From Tenuibacillus multivorans (lineage in GTDB: Bacteria; Bacillota; Bacilli; Bacillales; Alkalibacillaceae): a DNA stretch of 64,000 bases. The translations under genes were made by a program, and so were the position numbers. The notes beneath the pieces are model-generated. The model searched no databases, was not told the DNA's origin, and saw only the letters and a list, made by a program, of their open reading frames with translations. Shown in pieces: positions 35,698 through 44,008 of the stretch (positions within the stretch are counted from its first letter, which is position 1; the number at the start of each line of letters is the position of its first letter). The stretch lies in contig NZ_FNIG01000013.1 in the NCBI RefSeq assembly GCF_900103915.1, positions 1-64,000 on the forward strand, read 5' to 3'.

Positions 35698-35774
35698 ACG
35701 GTTATAACTAATAGTGTAATACTTTCTCGTATTCCCCCTTTGGCAAAGTGTTTTCTAACACTTTGCCTTTTTTT
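35697..35774 (+). ncRNA. Candidate C-rich small RNA upstream of patB
   Basis: A strong terminator at 35742-35774 (GGCAAAGTGTT / AACACTTTGCC, loop TTCT, seven T) sits before patB, yet no gene lies to its left on this strand. Just before the stem is a C-rich single-stranded stretch (ATTCCCCCTTT). A TATAAT at 35684 could start a transcript of about 75-80 bases. The layout is like small regulatory RNAs such as FsrA, or a terminated patB leader. Confidence 0.4.
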
Positions 35775-35829
35775 GTTAAAAAAGCCTATATATAATGTGT
35801 TAAGATAGAAATAGTTAGGAGTGAAAGCT

Positions 35830-36999
35830 ATGACTTATGATTTTAAACAAACCATTAATCGAGAAAATACACGATCAGTCAAGTATGACTTTAGAGAGAA
35901 ATTATTTGGACGTCAGGACGTCTTACCGATGTGGGTTGCAGACATGGACTTCACATCCGTTCCCGAATTACAGGATGCGTTAATTGAACGAGCTAAACAT
36001 AATGTTTATGGCTATACGTCCTATGACGATGCTATTTTAAATGCTATTTTAGGCTGGCTTAAAAATCGTCACCAATTTGAAGTGAGTACAGATTTACTTA
36101 GCTTTAGCCCAGGTGTTATTCCATCTTTACATGCACTCGTGCAAACATTTACTGCGGAACATGATCAAATTGTCATTCAACCACCTGTGTACCCTCCGTT
36201 TTTTTCGGTCATTAAATCACATAACCGTGAACTAGTTGAAAATCCTCTTATGAATCGTAACGGACGCTATGAGATGGATTTTGAGCATTTAGAGGAGTTA
36301 TTTAAGCAAGGGGCTAAAGCCTTTATTTTATGCAGTCCACATAATCCAGTCGGTCGTGTTTGGACAAAAGAAGAATTGACACGTTTAGCGGATTTGTGCG
36401 TGCAATATAATGTCTACCTTTTTTCCAATGAAATTCATGCTGACATTGTCTTTAAACAGGCTAAGCACTACCCGGTGGCCACCCTAAACGAAGAAATAAA
36501 CCAGCTAACCTTTACATTAATGGCACCTTCAAAAACGTTTAATATTGCTGGTTTACAAGCATCATTTGTTGTTTCACCTAATCAGGAGTTGAAAGAGAAA
36601 TTTGATCAACAATTAATGCAACAAGGGTTTGCTTCCTTAAATACGTTCGCGTTTACAGCACTTGAAGCTGTTTATAAACACGGTGAGCCTTGGTTAGATG
36701 GGCTTATTAAACAATTAGAGGAAAACAAAGCCTTAATTGATCAAAAATTAAAAGAAAACGAGATTGGCATCTCCAGTGTCTATACCGAAGGAACATACTT
36801 AATCTGGCTTGATTTCTCAGGCACGGGGCTTAAACATGATGATATTAAGCGTAAATTGAATGACGAGGCTAAGGTTGGTTTAAACGAAGGTAAAATGTTC
36901 GGGGCTCAAGGGGAACAGTTTATGCGAATGAATATCGCTGCTCCACCTGAAACTGTAGAGGAAGGTATTAATCGAATTATTAAGGCATTTAAGTCATAA
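35830..36999 (+). CDS. patB: PatB/MalY-type PLP-dependent C-S lyase
   Basis: A 389-residue fold-type I PLP enzyme of the MalY/PatB group, which cleaves cystathionine or cysteine conjugates (beta-lyase) and may also transaminate. Signatures are LPMWVADMDFT near the N-terminus, CSPHNPVGRVW (about residues 167-177), FSNEIHADIV (about 196-205) and the PLP lysine in MAPSKTFNIAG (about 231-241). The ATG at 35830 follows TTAGGAGTG at good spacing; an in-frame GTG nine bases earlier lies within that site. It is followed by a bidirectional terminator shared with sodC. Confidence 0.92.
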   Translation: MTYDFKQTINRENTRSVKYDFREKLFGRQDVLPMWVADMDFTSVPELQDALIERAKHNVYGYTSYDDAILNAILGWLKNRHQFEVSTDLLSFSPGVIPSLHALVQTFTAEHDQIVIQPPVYPPFFSVIKSHNRELVENPLMNRNGRYEMDFEHLEELFKQGAKAFILCSPHNPVGRVWTKEELTRLADLCVQYNVYLFSNEIHADIVFKQAKHYPVATLNEEINQLTFTLMAPSKTFNIAGLQASFVVSPNQELKEKFDQQLMQQGFASLNTFAFTALEAVYKHGEPWLDGLIKQLEENKALIDQKLKENEIGISSVYTEGTYLIWLDFSGTGLKHDDIKRKLNDEAKVGLNEGKMFGAQGEQFMRMNIAAPPETVEEGINRIIKAFKS

Positions 37000-37002
37000 G
37001 GA

Positions 37003-37038
37003 AACGCTCGGGTTGGATACCGACCCCGAGCGTTATAT
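37003..37038. terminator. Bidirectional terminator between patB and sodC
   Basis: AACGCTCGGG / CCCGAGCGTT stem with a 12-base loop, between convergent genes and reaching the sodC stop. Confidence 0.75.
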
Positions 37039-37620
37039 TTATTTCTCTTCTGCTTCTTTTTCAACTTGATCGCCAGGGTTTTGTCCTTGGGAGCGTTCCT
37101 CACCTTTAATAATTTCGCCGCAAGCGATCCGTTCACCTGATTCACCTGATGGCTGGCTCACACCATCGTCCTGACCAGAATGAATGATGAGTGCCTTGCC
37201 ACCATCTTTGAAAATAGACCCGTTCCCATCCTGGAGTGTGGCATCTTCAATGACATATTCATATTTTGCTACTGTTCCATCCCCACTAACTTCAAGGTTA
37301 GTCATATCGCCAATGTGATGACCCTCTGGATGCATGAGGCCATGCTTTTTATCGGCTTCGTTACTCCAATGGTTCCCAGCCGATTCAAAATTAGGTGGCT
37401 CACACTTCGGAAATTCGTGAAGATGAATACCATGGAAACCTGGTGTTAGTCCTTCAGCCGTCACAGATACTTTAACCCCACCAGGATCTGTTTGAAATTT
37501 GGCTTTACCGATAATATCTAAGTCTTGATTTTTAATATCAATTTCATGAACCGCTTCTGCATCTGCTTGACAAGCACTTAATATAATCAAAATGCCAATC
37601 AAGAAAATTAACTTCCGCAT
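37039..37620 (-). CDS. sodC: Cu/Zn superoxide dismutase, lipoprotein
   Basis: A 193-residue extracytoplasmic SodC. The leader ends in the lipobox LSAC (Cys17). All metal ligands appear present: two His in GIHLHEF, His in AGNHWS, His in KKHGLM, His and Asp in GHHIGD, and the last His in IIHSGQDD. The structural cysteines are in PKCEPP and RIACGE. The B. subtilis homologue YojM is reported to lack a copper ligand, so this copy may be the active form. The C-terminal 20 residues are charged. GAGGTGATATAAG precedes the ATG. Confidence 0.93.
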   Translation of the reverse strand: MRKLIFLIGILIILSACQADAEAVHEIDIKNQDLDIIGKAKFQTDPGGVKVSVTAEGLTPGFHGIHLHEFPKCEPPNFESAGNHWSNEADKKHGLMHPEGHHIGDMTNLEVSGDGTVAKYEYVIEDATLQDGNGSIFKDGGKALIIHSGQDDGVSQPSGESGERIACGEIIKGEERSQGQNPGDQVEKEAEEK

Positions 37621-37707
37621 CTTATATCACCTCATTACTCAGTTTGGTGAATAATGCGAAGAAATAAACGTCTAACCAACATTTTTCTAATTGCAGAAAT
37701 CATAATA

Positions 37708-37736
37708 AAAAAACCTAGACAACTATTGCCTAGGTT
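37708..37736 (-). terminator. Terminator of the small membrane protein gene
   Basis: AACCTAG / CTAGGTT stem with an 11-base loop, overlapping the stop codon and followed by seven T on the reverse strand. Confidence 0.8.
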
Positions 37737-37911
37737 CATTTGATTCACGTTTAGCTTCCGGATATTTAGATTCAAATTGTTCGCGTTCGCGCTTCGCCTT
37801 TTTAACGATCAATTTCATCGCAACGAAAGCGCCGTAGGAAAAAATAAGAAGCGTAATAAGTGCTGGAATATATTCCATTTTATTTTCTGGAAAATATAAA
37901 AAATCCATCAT
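37723..37911 (-). CDS. Small single-pass membrane protein
   Basis: A 62-residue protein with one hydrophobic helix (about residues 14-34, PALITLLIFSYGAFVAMKLI) and a strongly charged C-terminal tail (KKAKREREQFESKYPEAKRE), expected on the cytoplasmic side. ACAGGTGATT lies before the ATG and a clean terminator follows. Those two signals and its position between sodC and ribH are what support it as a gene. The function is unknown. Confidence 0.7.
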   Translation of the reverse strand: MMDFLYFPENKMEYIPALITLLIFSYGAFVAMKLIVKKAKREREQFESKYPEAKRESNEPRQ

Positions 37912-38005
37912 GGCTAAATCACCTGTTTCGTTTCAAAGCTTAACTCTATTATACCAGACGAATACCCGCTTGTTCTAAGTAGAATGTTTCATCTTTATGA
38001 CTTTA

Positions 38006-38470
38006 TCAATCCATGTCTTTTAAGAGATTAGCCATTTCAATCGCACCAACGGCATTATCATAGCCTTTATTACCAGCTTTTGTCCCAGCCCGCTCAATCG
38101 CCTGCTCAATCGTGTCAGTTGTTAGTACACCAAACATAACAGGTACACCTGTCTCTAAACTAACGGAAGACACACCGCCTGCAACTTGACTACAGACATA
38201 ATCGAAATGAGGCGTTGCGCCACGAATGACCGCGCCTAACGTTATGATGGCATCATACTCACCGGTTACAGCCATTTTTTTAGTTGTTAGCGGTACTTCA
38301 TAAGCGCCTGGTACCCAAGCGATATCTATGTCGCCCTCATCTACACCGTGACGTTTTAATCCACTAACAGCACCGTCTACTAATTTCTCTGTAATAAAAT
38401 CATTAAATCGTCCAGCTACAATCCCTATTTTAAGTCCCGATCCGACTAAATTTCCTTCAAATGTTCTCAC
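38006..38470 (-). CDS. ribH: 6,7-Dimethyl-8-ribityllumazine synthase
   Basis: A 154-residue lumazine synthase, which condenses DHBP and the ribityl-pyrimidine and assembles into 60-subunit capsids in bacilli. Visible motifs are GRFNDFIT (substrate aromatic ring), [25 protein letters not shown] (with the catalytic His) and [15 protein letters not shown] place the start at GTG 38470: AGGGGG is seven bases upstream, and the resulting [10 protein letters not shown] aligns with known RibH starts. The ATG two codons earlier is almost inside the ribosome site. Last gene of the rib operon. Confidence 0.96.
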   Translation of the reverse strand: MRTFEGNLVGSGLKIGIVAGRFNDFITEKLVDGAVSGLKRHGVDEGDIDIAWVPGAYEVPLTTKKMAVTGEYDAIITLGAVIRGATPHFDYVCSQVAGGVSSVSLETGVPVMFGVLTTDTIEQAIERAGTKAGNKGYDNAVGAIEMANLLKDMD

Positions 38471-38481
38471 TTTCATGCCCC

Positions 38482-39669
38482 CTAGAATAAGTGTCCTAAC
38501 TTATCTCGTTTTGTATTTAAATATTTTTCATTATTTTCATTAGGCTCCATTTTTAACGGTACACGCTCTACAATTTCTAAATCGTAACCGTGTAACCCTT
38601 TTATTTTTCGTGGGTTATTGGTTAATAGACGCATTTTTCTTACGCCTATGTCCTCTAAAATTTGAGCGCCTATACCATAATCGCGTAAATCGGCTGGGTA
38701 ACCTAGCTTTTGATTCGCTTCTACCGTATCATAGCCTTCTTCTTGCAATTTATAAGCCTTGAGTTTATTTAATAATCCAATGCCGCGGCCTTCTTGACGC
38801 ATATAGAGTAAAACACCATGTCCAGCCTCTTCGATTTGTTTGAGTGCGGAGTCGAGTTGTGGCCCGCAATCACAACGATGTGATCCGAAAACGTCACCGG
38901 TTAAACACTCACTGTGCACACGCACTAATGCTGGTTCATTTGGATCAATCTCACCTTTAACTAAGGCGATATGTTCTCTTCCATCAATTTGGTTTGTATA
39001 AGCAACCGTACGAAAGTCACCGTAAGAGGTTGGTAGATTGATTTCCACTTCGCGATGTACTAATTTTTCATGCATGCGACGATATTTAATTAGTTCTTCA
39101 ATTGTAATTAATTTAAGCCCATGTTCATCGGCAATTTTTCTGAGTTGAGGCACTCGTGCCATCGTTCCATCTTCATTCATAATTTCACAAATCGCACCTG
39201 CTGGTTTAGCCCCGGCCAAACGAGCTAAATCAATAGCCGCTTCTGTATGACCAGCGCGGCGTAATACGCCACCCTTCTTCGCGATAAGCGGAAAAATATG
39301 TCCAGGTCGTTTAAAATCTGTTGGGACAACATTATCATCCGTTAAACGTTGAATCGTTCTGGAACGTTCGCCAGCACTGATCCCAGTCGTCGTTTCTATG
39401 TGGTCAACACTTACCGTAAATGCTGTCCCATGACTATCTGTATTCACATCAGCCATTAAATTAAGCTGTAATTGCTCTGCCTTTTCCTGTGTAATCGGCG
39501 AACATAATAGACCGCGCCCTTCTTTAACCATAAAATTAACGACTTCAGGTGTAGTTTTTTCTGCTAATGCAACAAAGTCACCTTCGTTTTCGCGATTTTC
39601 ATCATCAACGACGATGACGACTTTCCCCTCTTTTAAATCTTCTATCGCTTCCTGAATTGAATCAAACAT
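38482..39669 (-). CDS. ribBA: Bifunctional DHBP synthase / GTP cyclohydrolase II
   Basis: A 395-residue fusion. The N-terminal half (to about residue 200) is 3,4-dihydroxy-2-butanone-4-phosphate synthase, with [10 protein letters not shown] at 21-30 and the later [13 protein letters not shown]. The C-terminal half is GTP cyclohydrolase II, with the zinc cysteines in [20 protein letters not shown] (about 254-273), [10 protein letters not shown] and the GTP-binding NNPRKI. Both activities look intact. The two domains supply both riboflavin precursors. GGAGGGGC precedes the ATG; 5 bases separate it from ribH. Confidence 0.97.
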   Translation of the reverse strand: MFDSIQEAIEDLKEGKVVIVVDDENRENEGDFVALAEKTTPEVVNFMVKEGRGLLCSPITQEKAEQLQLNLMADVNTDSHGTAFTVSVDHIETTTGISAGERSRTIQRLTDDNVVPTDFKRPGHIFPLIAKKGGVLRRAGHTEAAIDLARLAGAKPAGAICEIMNEDGTMARVPQLRKIADEHGLKLITIEELIKYRRMHEKLVHREVEINLPTSYGDFRTVAYTNQIDGREHIALVKGEIDPNEPALVRVHSECLTGDVFGSHRCDCGPQLDSALKQIEEAGHGVLLYMRQEGRGIGLLNKLKAYKLQEEGYDTVEANQKLGYPADLRDYGIGAQILEDIGVRKMRLLTNNPRKIKGLHGYDLEIVERVPLKMEPNENNEKYLNTKRDKLGHLF

Positions 39670-39721
39670 TTATGCCCCTCCTATTAAGTACGAGCGCAAA
39701 AACAAACGCTCCTCCCTCCTT

Positions 39722-40372
39722 TTATTCCCCTAAAAATCCTGCCTGCTTCAGTTGTTCTAAGGACACACCTTTATCACTATTCTCCTCCGGTTTAACTAAG
39801 CGATGGACATATTTTAATAACATATCGCATTCAATATTGACTTCATCACCGACATGTTTACGCGTTAAAATCGTCGCATCCTGTGTGTGTGGTATAAGTG
39901 AAATCGTAAAGTGATGGTCACTTAAACCAAAAATCGTCAGTGACGTTCCATCCACACTAACCGAACCTTTCATCATCATATATTTTGAGAGCTCTGGTGA
40001 AACTTCGATATCAAAATATTCCGCGTTATCTTTTGTCTCACGCCTCATAATTTTGCCAACACCATCCACATGCCCTGAAACAAAATGACCGCCAAAACGA
40101 CCATTGGCATGCATCGCGCGTTCTAAATTCACCTTCGAGCCTTCTGTTAATCTTTTTAACGCCGTATGATGAAAGGTTTCCGGCATAATATCCGTATCAA
40201 AGGTTGTATCCGTGAAATTCGTAACCGTTAAACAGACACCGTTAACTGAGATACTATCTCCCAAATTTAAATCGTTTGTTATGTTTCTTACCTCAATCGA
40301 TAATTCTAACGACTCTTCGCCTTGTGTCATGTGTTTAATGGTGCCGACTTCTTCAACTATTCCTGTAAACAT
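39722..40372 (-). CDS. ribE: Riboflavin synthase alpha subunit
   Basis: A 216-residue protein with the internal duplication of riboflavin synthase. The first lumazine-binding half begins MFTGIVEEVGTIK, with SISVNGVCLTV; the second contains GHVDGVGKI and SVSVDGTSLTI. It dismutates two lumazines into riboflavin. GGAGGAGAT precedes the ATG, and the gene starts right at the end of ribD. Confidence 0.97.
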   Translation of the reverse strand: MFTGIVEEVGTIKHMTQGEESLELSIEVRNITNDLNLGDSISVNGVCLTVTNFTDTTFDTDIMPETFHHTALKRLTEGSKVNLERAMHANGRFGGHFVSGHVDGVGKIMRRETKDNAEYFDIEVSPELSKYMMMKGSVSVDGTSLTIFGLSDHHFTISLIPHTQDATILTRKHVGDEVNIECDMLLKYVHRLVKPEENSDKGVSLEQLKQAGFLGE

Positions 40373-41473
40373 TTATATCTCCTCCGTCTGAGGCTTTGCA
40401 ATAATTTTAATATCGTCTCCGATTGGTTCGATCGTTTTAAATTCAACACGGATTGATTCACTGACCTCATCAAAACCAAACTGATTATAAAACGCCTTAC
40501 TCATCGACCCACCGATCAGCTTCGGTGCCATATACAAGTGAATTTCATTAAATAGACGCTCTTGTATAAAAGCTGAATGAATCGTGGAACCTCCTTCAAC
40601 ATAAAGACTCATCAACTGTTCATCAGCTAACTGAGTCACTAATGAAGAGAGCTCCACTCGCTCTTGGTCCAAACGCCACACTTGCGTATGCTCAAACGCC
40701 TTAATGTCATCCTCTTTGTTAGTATCTGCATGTTTTCCACAAACTACTATCGTTTTAGCATCTTGATTTTGTAAAAGTTTTGCATGTAAAGGAATCGATA
40801 AATGTGTATCGAGGACGATACGTGTAGGGTTCTTACCTCCGTGGGGCAAACGGGTGGTTAAAAGCGGATCATCTCGTAAAACCGTCTCACTACCAACTAA
40901 AATAGCATCATGACGATGTCGATTAAGATGAACATCTAAACGTGATGACTCACTCGTAATCCATTTACTATCTCCACTATTAGCGGTCATTTTTCCATCT
41001 AGAGAAACAGCCGTTTTAAGTGTGATGTATGGCTTACGTTGCTTCATATAGTAAAAAAACATGTTATTAATTTCTTGTGCTTCGTCTTCTAAAAGACCAA
41101 CTTCAACATCAATGCCTTCGCTTCGAATCCATTCCACACCTTTTCCGGCGACTTCTGGATTCGGATCTAACGTTGCGACATAGACCTTTTTAATCCCACT
41201 GTCAATAATAGCTTTCGCACAAGGCGGTGTTTTGCCATAATGAGCACAAGGCTCAAGGGTGACAAAAATTTCAGCGTCTTTTGCATGTTCACCGGCCTGC
41301 TCTAGTGCGAACACTTCAGCGTGTGGTTCGCCTGGTGTCATATGCGTACCCGTTCCAACCACGATGCCGTCTTTAACGACTACAGCACCAACAGATGGAT
41401 TCGGTCGTGTCTGGCCAATCGTTAAGCGAGCTAATTCCAAGGCATGATGCATATAAAATTGCTTATCTCTCAA
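40373..41473 (-). CDS. ribD: Bifunctional riboflavin deaminase/reductase
   Basis: A 366-residue RibD. The N-terminal deaminase carries the zinc site HAEVFAL and TLEPCAHYGKTPPC (about residues 50-85). The C-terminal reductase begins near residue 150 with TLKTAVSLDGKM and contains the dinucleotide site VEGGSTIHSAF. It carries out the second and third steps of riboflavin synthesis. The start is TTG, seven bases after GGAGG. That GGAGG lies in a hairpin next to the FMN aptamer, so translation is probably riboswitch-controlled. Confidence 0.96.
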   Translation of the reverse strand: MRDKQFYMHHALELARLTIGQTRPNPSVGAVVVKDGIVVGTGTHMTPGEPHAEVFALEQAGEHAKDAEIFVTLEPCAHYGKTPPCAKAIIDSGIKKVYVATLDPNPEVAGKGVEWIRSEGIDVEVGLLEDEAQEINNMFFYYMKQRKPYITLKTAVSLDGKMTANSGDSKWITSESSRLDVHLNRHRHDAILVGSETVLRDDPLLTTRLPHGGKNPTRIVLDTHLSIPLHAKLLQNQDAKTIVVCGKHADTNKEDDIKAFEHTQVWRLDQERVELSSLVTQLADEQLMSLYVEGGSTIHSAFIQERLFNEIHLYMAPKLIGGSMSKAFYNQFGFDEVSESIRVEFKTIEPIGDDIKIIAKPQTEEI

Positions 41474-41474
41474 C

Positions 41475-41502
41475 CGTTAACCTCCTCTCAAATCGGTTAA
41501 CG
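41475..41502 (-). promoter_or_regulatory. Ribosome-site-sequestering hairpin of ribD
   Basis: On the reverse strand CGTTAACC (41495-41502) pairs perfectly with GGTTAACG (41475-41482). The ribD GGAGG (41481-41485) spans the loop and the 3' arm. The stem begins four bases after the aptamer ends, and no T-run follows. This makes it a likely translational expression platform. Confidence 0.7.
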
Positions 41503-41506
41503 ATCT

Positions 41507-41652
41507 GATCCTTCTCCCATCCAGACTTTCACTGTCGGCTCTAGATTCTCACTAGATCAACCGCTCGATGCGGGTCGCGGACTAAGAATGTTACGGGAGC
41601 ACCCTAACATTCATCACCGCCGGTCGGGATTTTCACCCTGCCCCGAAGAATC
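41507..41652 (-). promoter_or_regulatory. FMN riboswitch (RFN element) of the rib operon
   Basis: The reverse strand contains the conserved RFN segments GGGGCAGGGTGAAA, CCGACCGGCGGT, AGTCCGCGACCCG, GAGCCGACAGTGAAAGTC and TGGATGGGAGAAGG. P1 pairs GATTCTTC (41645-41652) with GAAGGATC (41507-41514). FMN should repress the ribD-E-BA-H operon. Confidence 0.97.
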
Positions 41653-41938
41653 AGTATTCAGATTTTTTAGACTGAATACAATTAAACCCTAAATCAATTG
41701 ATTTATCGCTTTTAATTTTAGCATAAGAAGAAAAAAATTAAAATTTTTTGCTCATGACTATCTATTTATTTTGTTTATGAAAAATTATATGATAATTCAC
41801 AATCATGAATGGAAACTCAATTGCCACTTATACTTTGCTTAATATCTCCATATAATTTCAGTTAACTAGTCACCCGCTCACCCGCCAAAAAATTTTATAC
41901 ATACGTTATTACTAACCATCGAAAAAGGGGGTGTGTTT

Positions 41939-42064
41939 ATGGGCGCAGGATACGGAGGCGGATTTGCCTTAATCGTTGTTCTGTTTATTCTTTTAATTAT
42001 CGTCGGTGCCGGCGGCTACGTCGGTGGCTTTGGCGGTGGATACGGCGGATACGGTGGCTATTAA
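41939..42064 (+). CDS. YjcZ/SscA-type small glycine-rich sporulation protein
   Basis: A 41-residue protein: a Gly/Tyr-rich head, one hydrophobic helix FALIVVLFILLIIVGA (residues 9-24) and a GGY-rich tail. This is the plan of the YjcZ family of small proteins in spore-formers, of which SscA takes part in spore coat assembly. GGGGGTG lies before the ATG and a terminator follows, so the gene has its own signals. Its presence supports an endospore-forming host. Confidence 0.88.
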   Translation: MGAGYGGGFALIVVLFILLIIVGAGGYVGGFGGGYGGYGGY

Positions 42065-42113
42065 TTAGTCAAAAATTAATAATTAACCGCCACCATCTGT
42101 TAACCTCCTTTCG

Positions 42114-42144
42114 AGGACGGATTAGGTATTAATCCGTCCTTTTA
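42114..42144 (+). terminator. Terminator of the YjcZ-type gene
   Basis: AGGACGGATTA / TAATCCGTCCT with a five-base loop followed by T. Confidence 0.85.
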
Positions 42145-42221
42145 ACAAATCTTTAGGTTTTATTTTATAAATTTCTGCACTTCATTTTAGACTAGAAGGA
42201 GATTTGTTTCCTTTAGAGAAT

Positions 42222-42363
42222 ATATAGTTGGTTAAAGCAAAAACATATTGAGTTTGGTCCTCTGAATGTGCACCCTGAAAATGGGATGGGAGGATTTGGT
42301 TTTAAAGATCCTGATGGTAACAATCTTAGCGCAACAAATGTCCTGCATAAACACCAAGCATAG
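42222..42363 (+). pseudogene. C-terminal remnant of a glyoxalase/VOC-superfamily protein
   Basis: About 46 codons remain open up to a TAG, ending in GGFGFKDPDGNNLSATNVLH, then KHQA. The segment is the last beta strand of a vicinal-oxygen-chelate domain: FKDPDGNNL is the characteristic turn. An in-frame TAG lies immediately upstream, there is no start or ribosome site, and the rest of the domain is missing. It is debris between the YjcZ-type gene and deoD. Confidence 0.75.
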
Positions 42364-42433
42364 TTCTCAATTGTTTCAATAAACTAATTATGATAGCTTT
42401 ATTGAAGGAAGAATGTTTGAAGGAGGACATATA

Positions 42434-43141
42434 ATGAGTACACATATTGGTGCAAACAAAGGTGACATTGCGGATACGATTTTACTACCTGGTGATCCGC
42501 TTCGTGCCAAATATATTGCCGAAACATTTTTAGAAAACCCAACCTGCTATAACGAAGTTCGCGGTATGTATGGTTATACCGGTACATACAAAGGTATACA
42601 GGTTTCCGTCCAAGGAACGGGTATGGGAGTCCCGAGCATTTCCATTTATGTTAATGAATTAATTCAAGAATACGATGTTCAAAACTTGATTCGTGTTGGA
42701 TCATGTGGAGCGCTACAAAAAGACGTTAAAGTCCGGGATGTTATTTTAGCTCAAACTTCTACAACCGATTCTCAAATGAATCGCATGGTGTTTGGTGGTA
42801 TTGATTATGCACCAACAGCGGATTTCAATTTATTGAAAAAAGCTTATGATGTTGGTGAAGAAAGAGGCTTAAATCTACGCGTTGGTAACGTCTTTACGAG
42901 TGACAGCTTTTACCGTGAAAATGCGATGGACCTATTCCAAAAGCTAGCCGACTACAACGTGCTAGCAGTCGAAATGGAAACAACTGCCTTATATACATTG
43001 GCAGCAAAATATGATCGACAAGCACTTTCTGTTTTAACGGTCAGTGACCACATCCTGACAGGTGAAGAAACAACTGCTGAAGAACGTCAAACGACATTTA
43101 ATGATATGATTGAAGTCGCTTTAGATGCAAGCGTGAAGTAA
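42434..43141 (+). CDS. deoD: Purine nucleoside phosphorylase
   Basis: A 235-residue hexameric, DeoD-type phosphorylase that cleaves purine (deoxy)nucleosides to base and (deoxy)ribose 1-phosphate in salvage. Motifs include [14 protein letters not shown] (phosphate site), [12 protein letters not shown], the family block IRVGSCGAL and the base-contact region [16 protein letters not shown] with the catalytic Asp. The ATG at 42434 has GGAGG eight bases upstream; a longer in-frame start at 42413 precedes it. Monocistronic with a terminator downstream. Confidence 0.97.
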   Translation: MSTHIGANKGDIADTILLPGDPLRAKYIAETFLENPTCYNEVRGMYGYTGTYKGIQVSVQGTGMGVPSISIYVNELIQEYDVQNLIRVGSCGALQKDVKVRDVILAQTSTTDSQMNRMVFGGIDYAPTADFNLLKKAYDVGEERGLNLRVGNVFTSDSFYRENAMDLFQKLADYNVLAVEMETTALYTLAAKYDRQALSVLTVSDHILTGEETTAEERQTTFNDMIEVALDASVK

Positions 43142-43188
43142 TCCTACCGTCCTAATACATAGGACATTTTATGAGTATCTCAGTTAAT

Positions 43189-43226
43189 AAGGCTTAGAGA
43201 AATTTTTATCTCTAAGCCTTTTTTCG
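43189..43226 (+). terminator. Terminator of deoD
   Basis: AAGGCTTAGAGA / TCTCTAAGCCTT with a short loop and six T. Confidence 0.88.
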
Positions 43227-43263
43227 TACTTTTATACTCAGAGAGGAACTAATTATAATTTAA

Positions 43264-43294
43264 TTGTTTACCATTTTAAATTATAGGTTGACAA
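43264..43294 (+). promoter_or_regulatory. BirA operator of bioY
   Basis: TTGTTTAC, exactly 15 bases, GTTGACAA. The Bacillus biotin-repressor site is TTGTTAAC-N15-GTTAACAA, so there is one mismatch in each half. The right half overlaps the -35 hexamer of the bioY promoter, which is the expected repressing geometry. Confidence 0.88.
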
Positions 43295-43316
43295 TTAATT
43301 ATATTTTGTTTACGAT
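43288..43316 (+). promoter_or_regulatory. bioY promoter
   Basis: A perfect TTGACA (43288-43293), a 17-base spacer and TACGAT (43311-43316). The -35 hexamer lies inside the BirA operator. Confidence 0.8.
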
Positions 43317-43342
43317 AATTTTCAGAAAGGGGCGACAGTTAT

Positions 43343-43945
43343 ATGAACTCAAAATTCAGAGCAATCGATCTAACACTAGGTGCTGTATTTGTTGTATTAA
43401 TGATGATTGGAGCCAACCTCGCTACTTGGTTTCCTGCATTTAAAATTACGTATGCTAGCGGTGAAGTTCCAATTACGTTACAAACTTTCTTTGCAATTTT
43501 AGCTGGACTTCTTTTAGGTAAAAAACTTGGTTCCTTTTCAATGCTTGTTTACTTAGCCGTAGGAACTGCTGGTGTTCCGGTATTTGCTGAAATGACATCC
43601 GGTGCATTCCAGTTTGTTTCACCAACAGGTGGATTTCTGATTTCATTTATATTTGTAGCTTTCATTTCGGGTTGGATTGTTGAGAAAAGTAACCAACCAA
43701 ACATTGGCACTTATTTAGTAGCTACATTTGCTGGACTCATGACGAACTATCTCATAGGAACACCGATTATGTACCTATCGCTTAATTATGTGATGGAAAT
43801 GACCATTTCATTTAAAGCATCTGCCCTAACGATGGTCCCATTCTTTATTAAAGACTTTATTATAACGATGGGTATGGCTGTTGTCTTACCGCAGTTCGTC
43901 TCAAGATTGTCTAAAGCAGTCCCAACATTAGCGTCTCGCTCTTAG
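43343..43945 (+). CDS. bioY: Biotin transporter BioY (ECF S component)
   Basis: A 200-residue integral membrane protein with about six hydrophobic helices, the substrate-binding S subunit for biotin. The conserved N-terminal region (LGAVFVVLMMIGANL, then VPITLQTFFAILAGLLLG) and the loop LVYLAVGTAGVPVFAE are BioY signatures. AAAGGGGCGAC precedes the ATG. The upstream BirA site makes biotin repression very likely. No EcfA/T genes adjoin it, so it would share the general energising module or act alone. Confidence 0.95.
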   Translation: MNSKFRAIDLTLGAVFVVLMMIGANLATWFPAFKITYASGEVPITLQTFFAILAGLLLGKKLGSFSMLVYLAVGTAGVPVFAEMTSGAFQFVSPTGGFLISFIFVAFISGWIVEKSNQPNIGTYLVATFAGLMTNYLIGTPIMYLSLNYVMEMTISFKASALTMVPFFIKDFIITMGMAVVLPQFVSRLSKAVPTLASRS

Positions 43946-43964
43946 ATGATTATTCCTTTTCCAC

Positions 43965-44005
43965 AAAAAATGGCCTGGTTGAAAAAGACAACCAGGCCAT
44001 TTTTA
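43965..44005. terminator. Bidirectional terminator between bioY and pepA
   Basis: AAAATGGCCTGGTTG / CAACCAGGCCATTTT with a seven-base loop, between convergent genes. Confidence 0.9.
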
Positions 44006-44008
44006 TAA

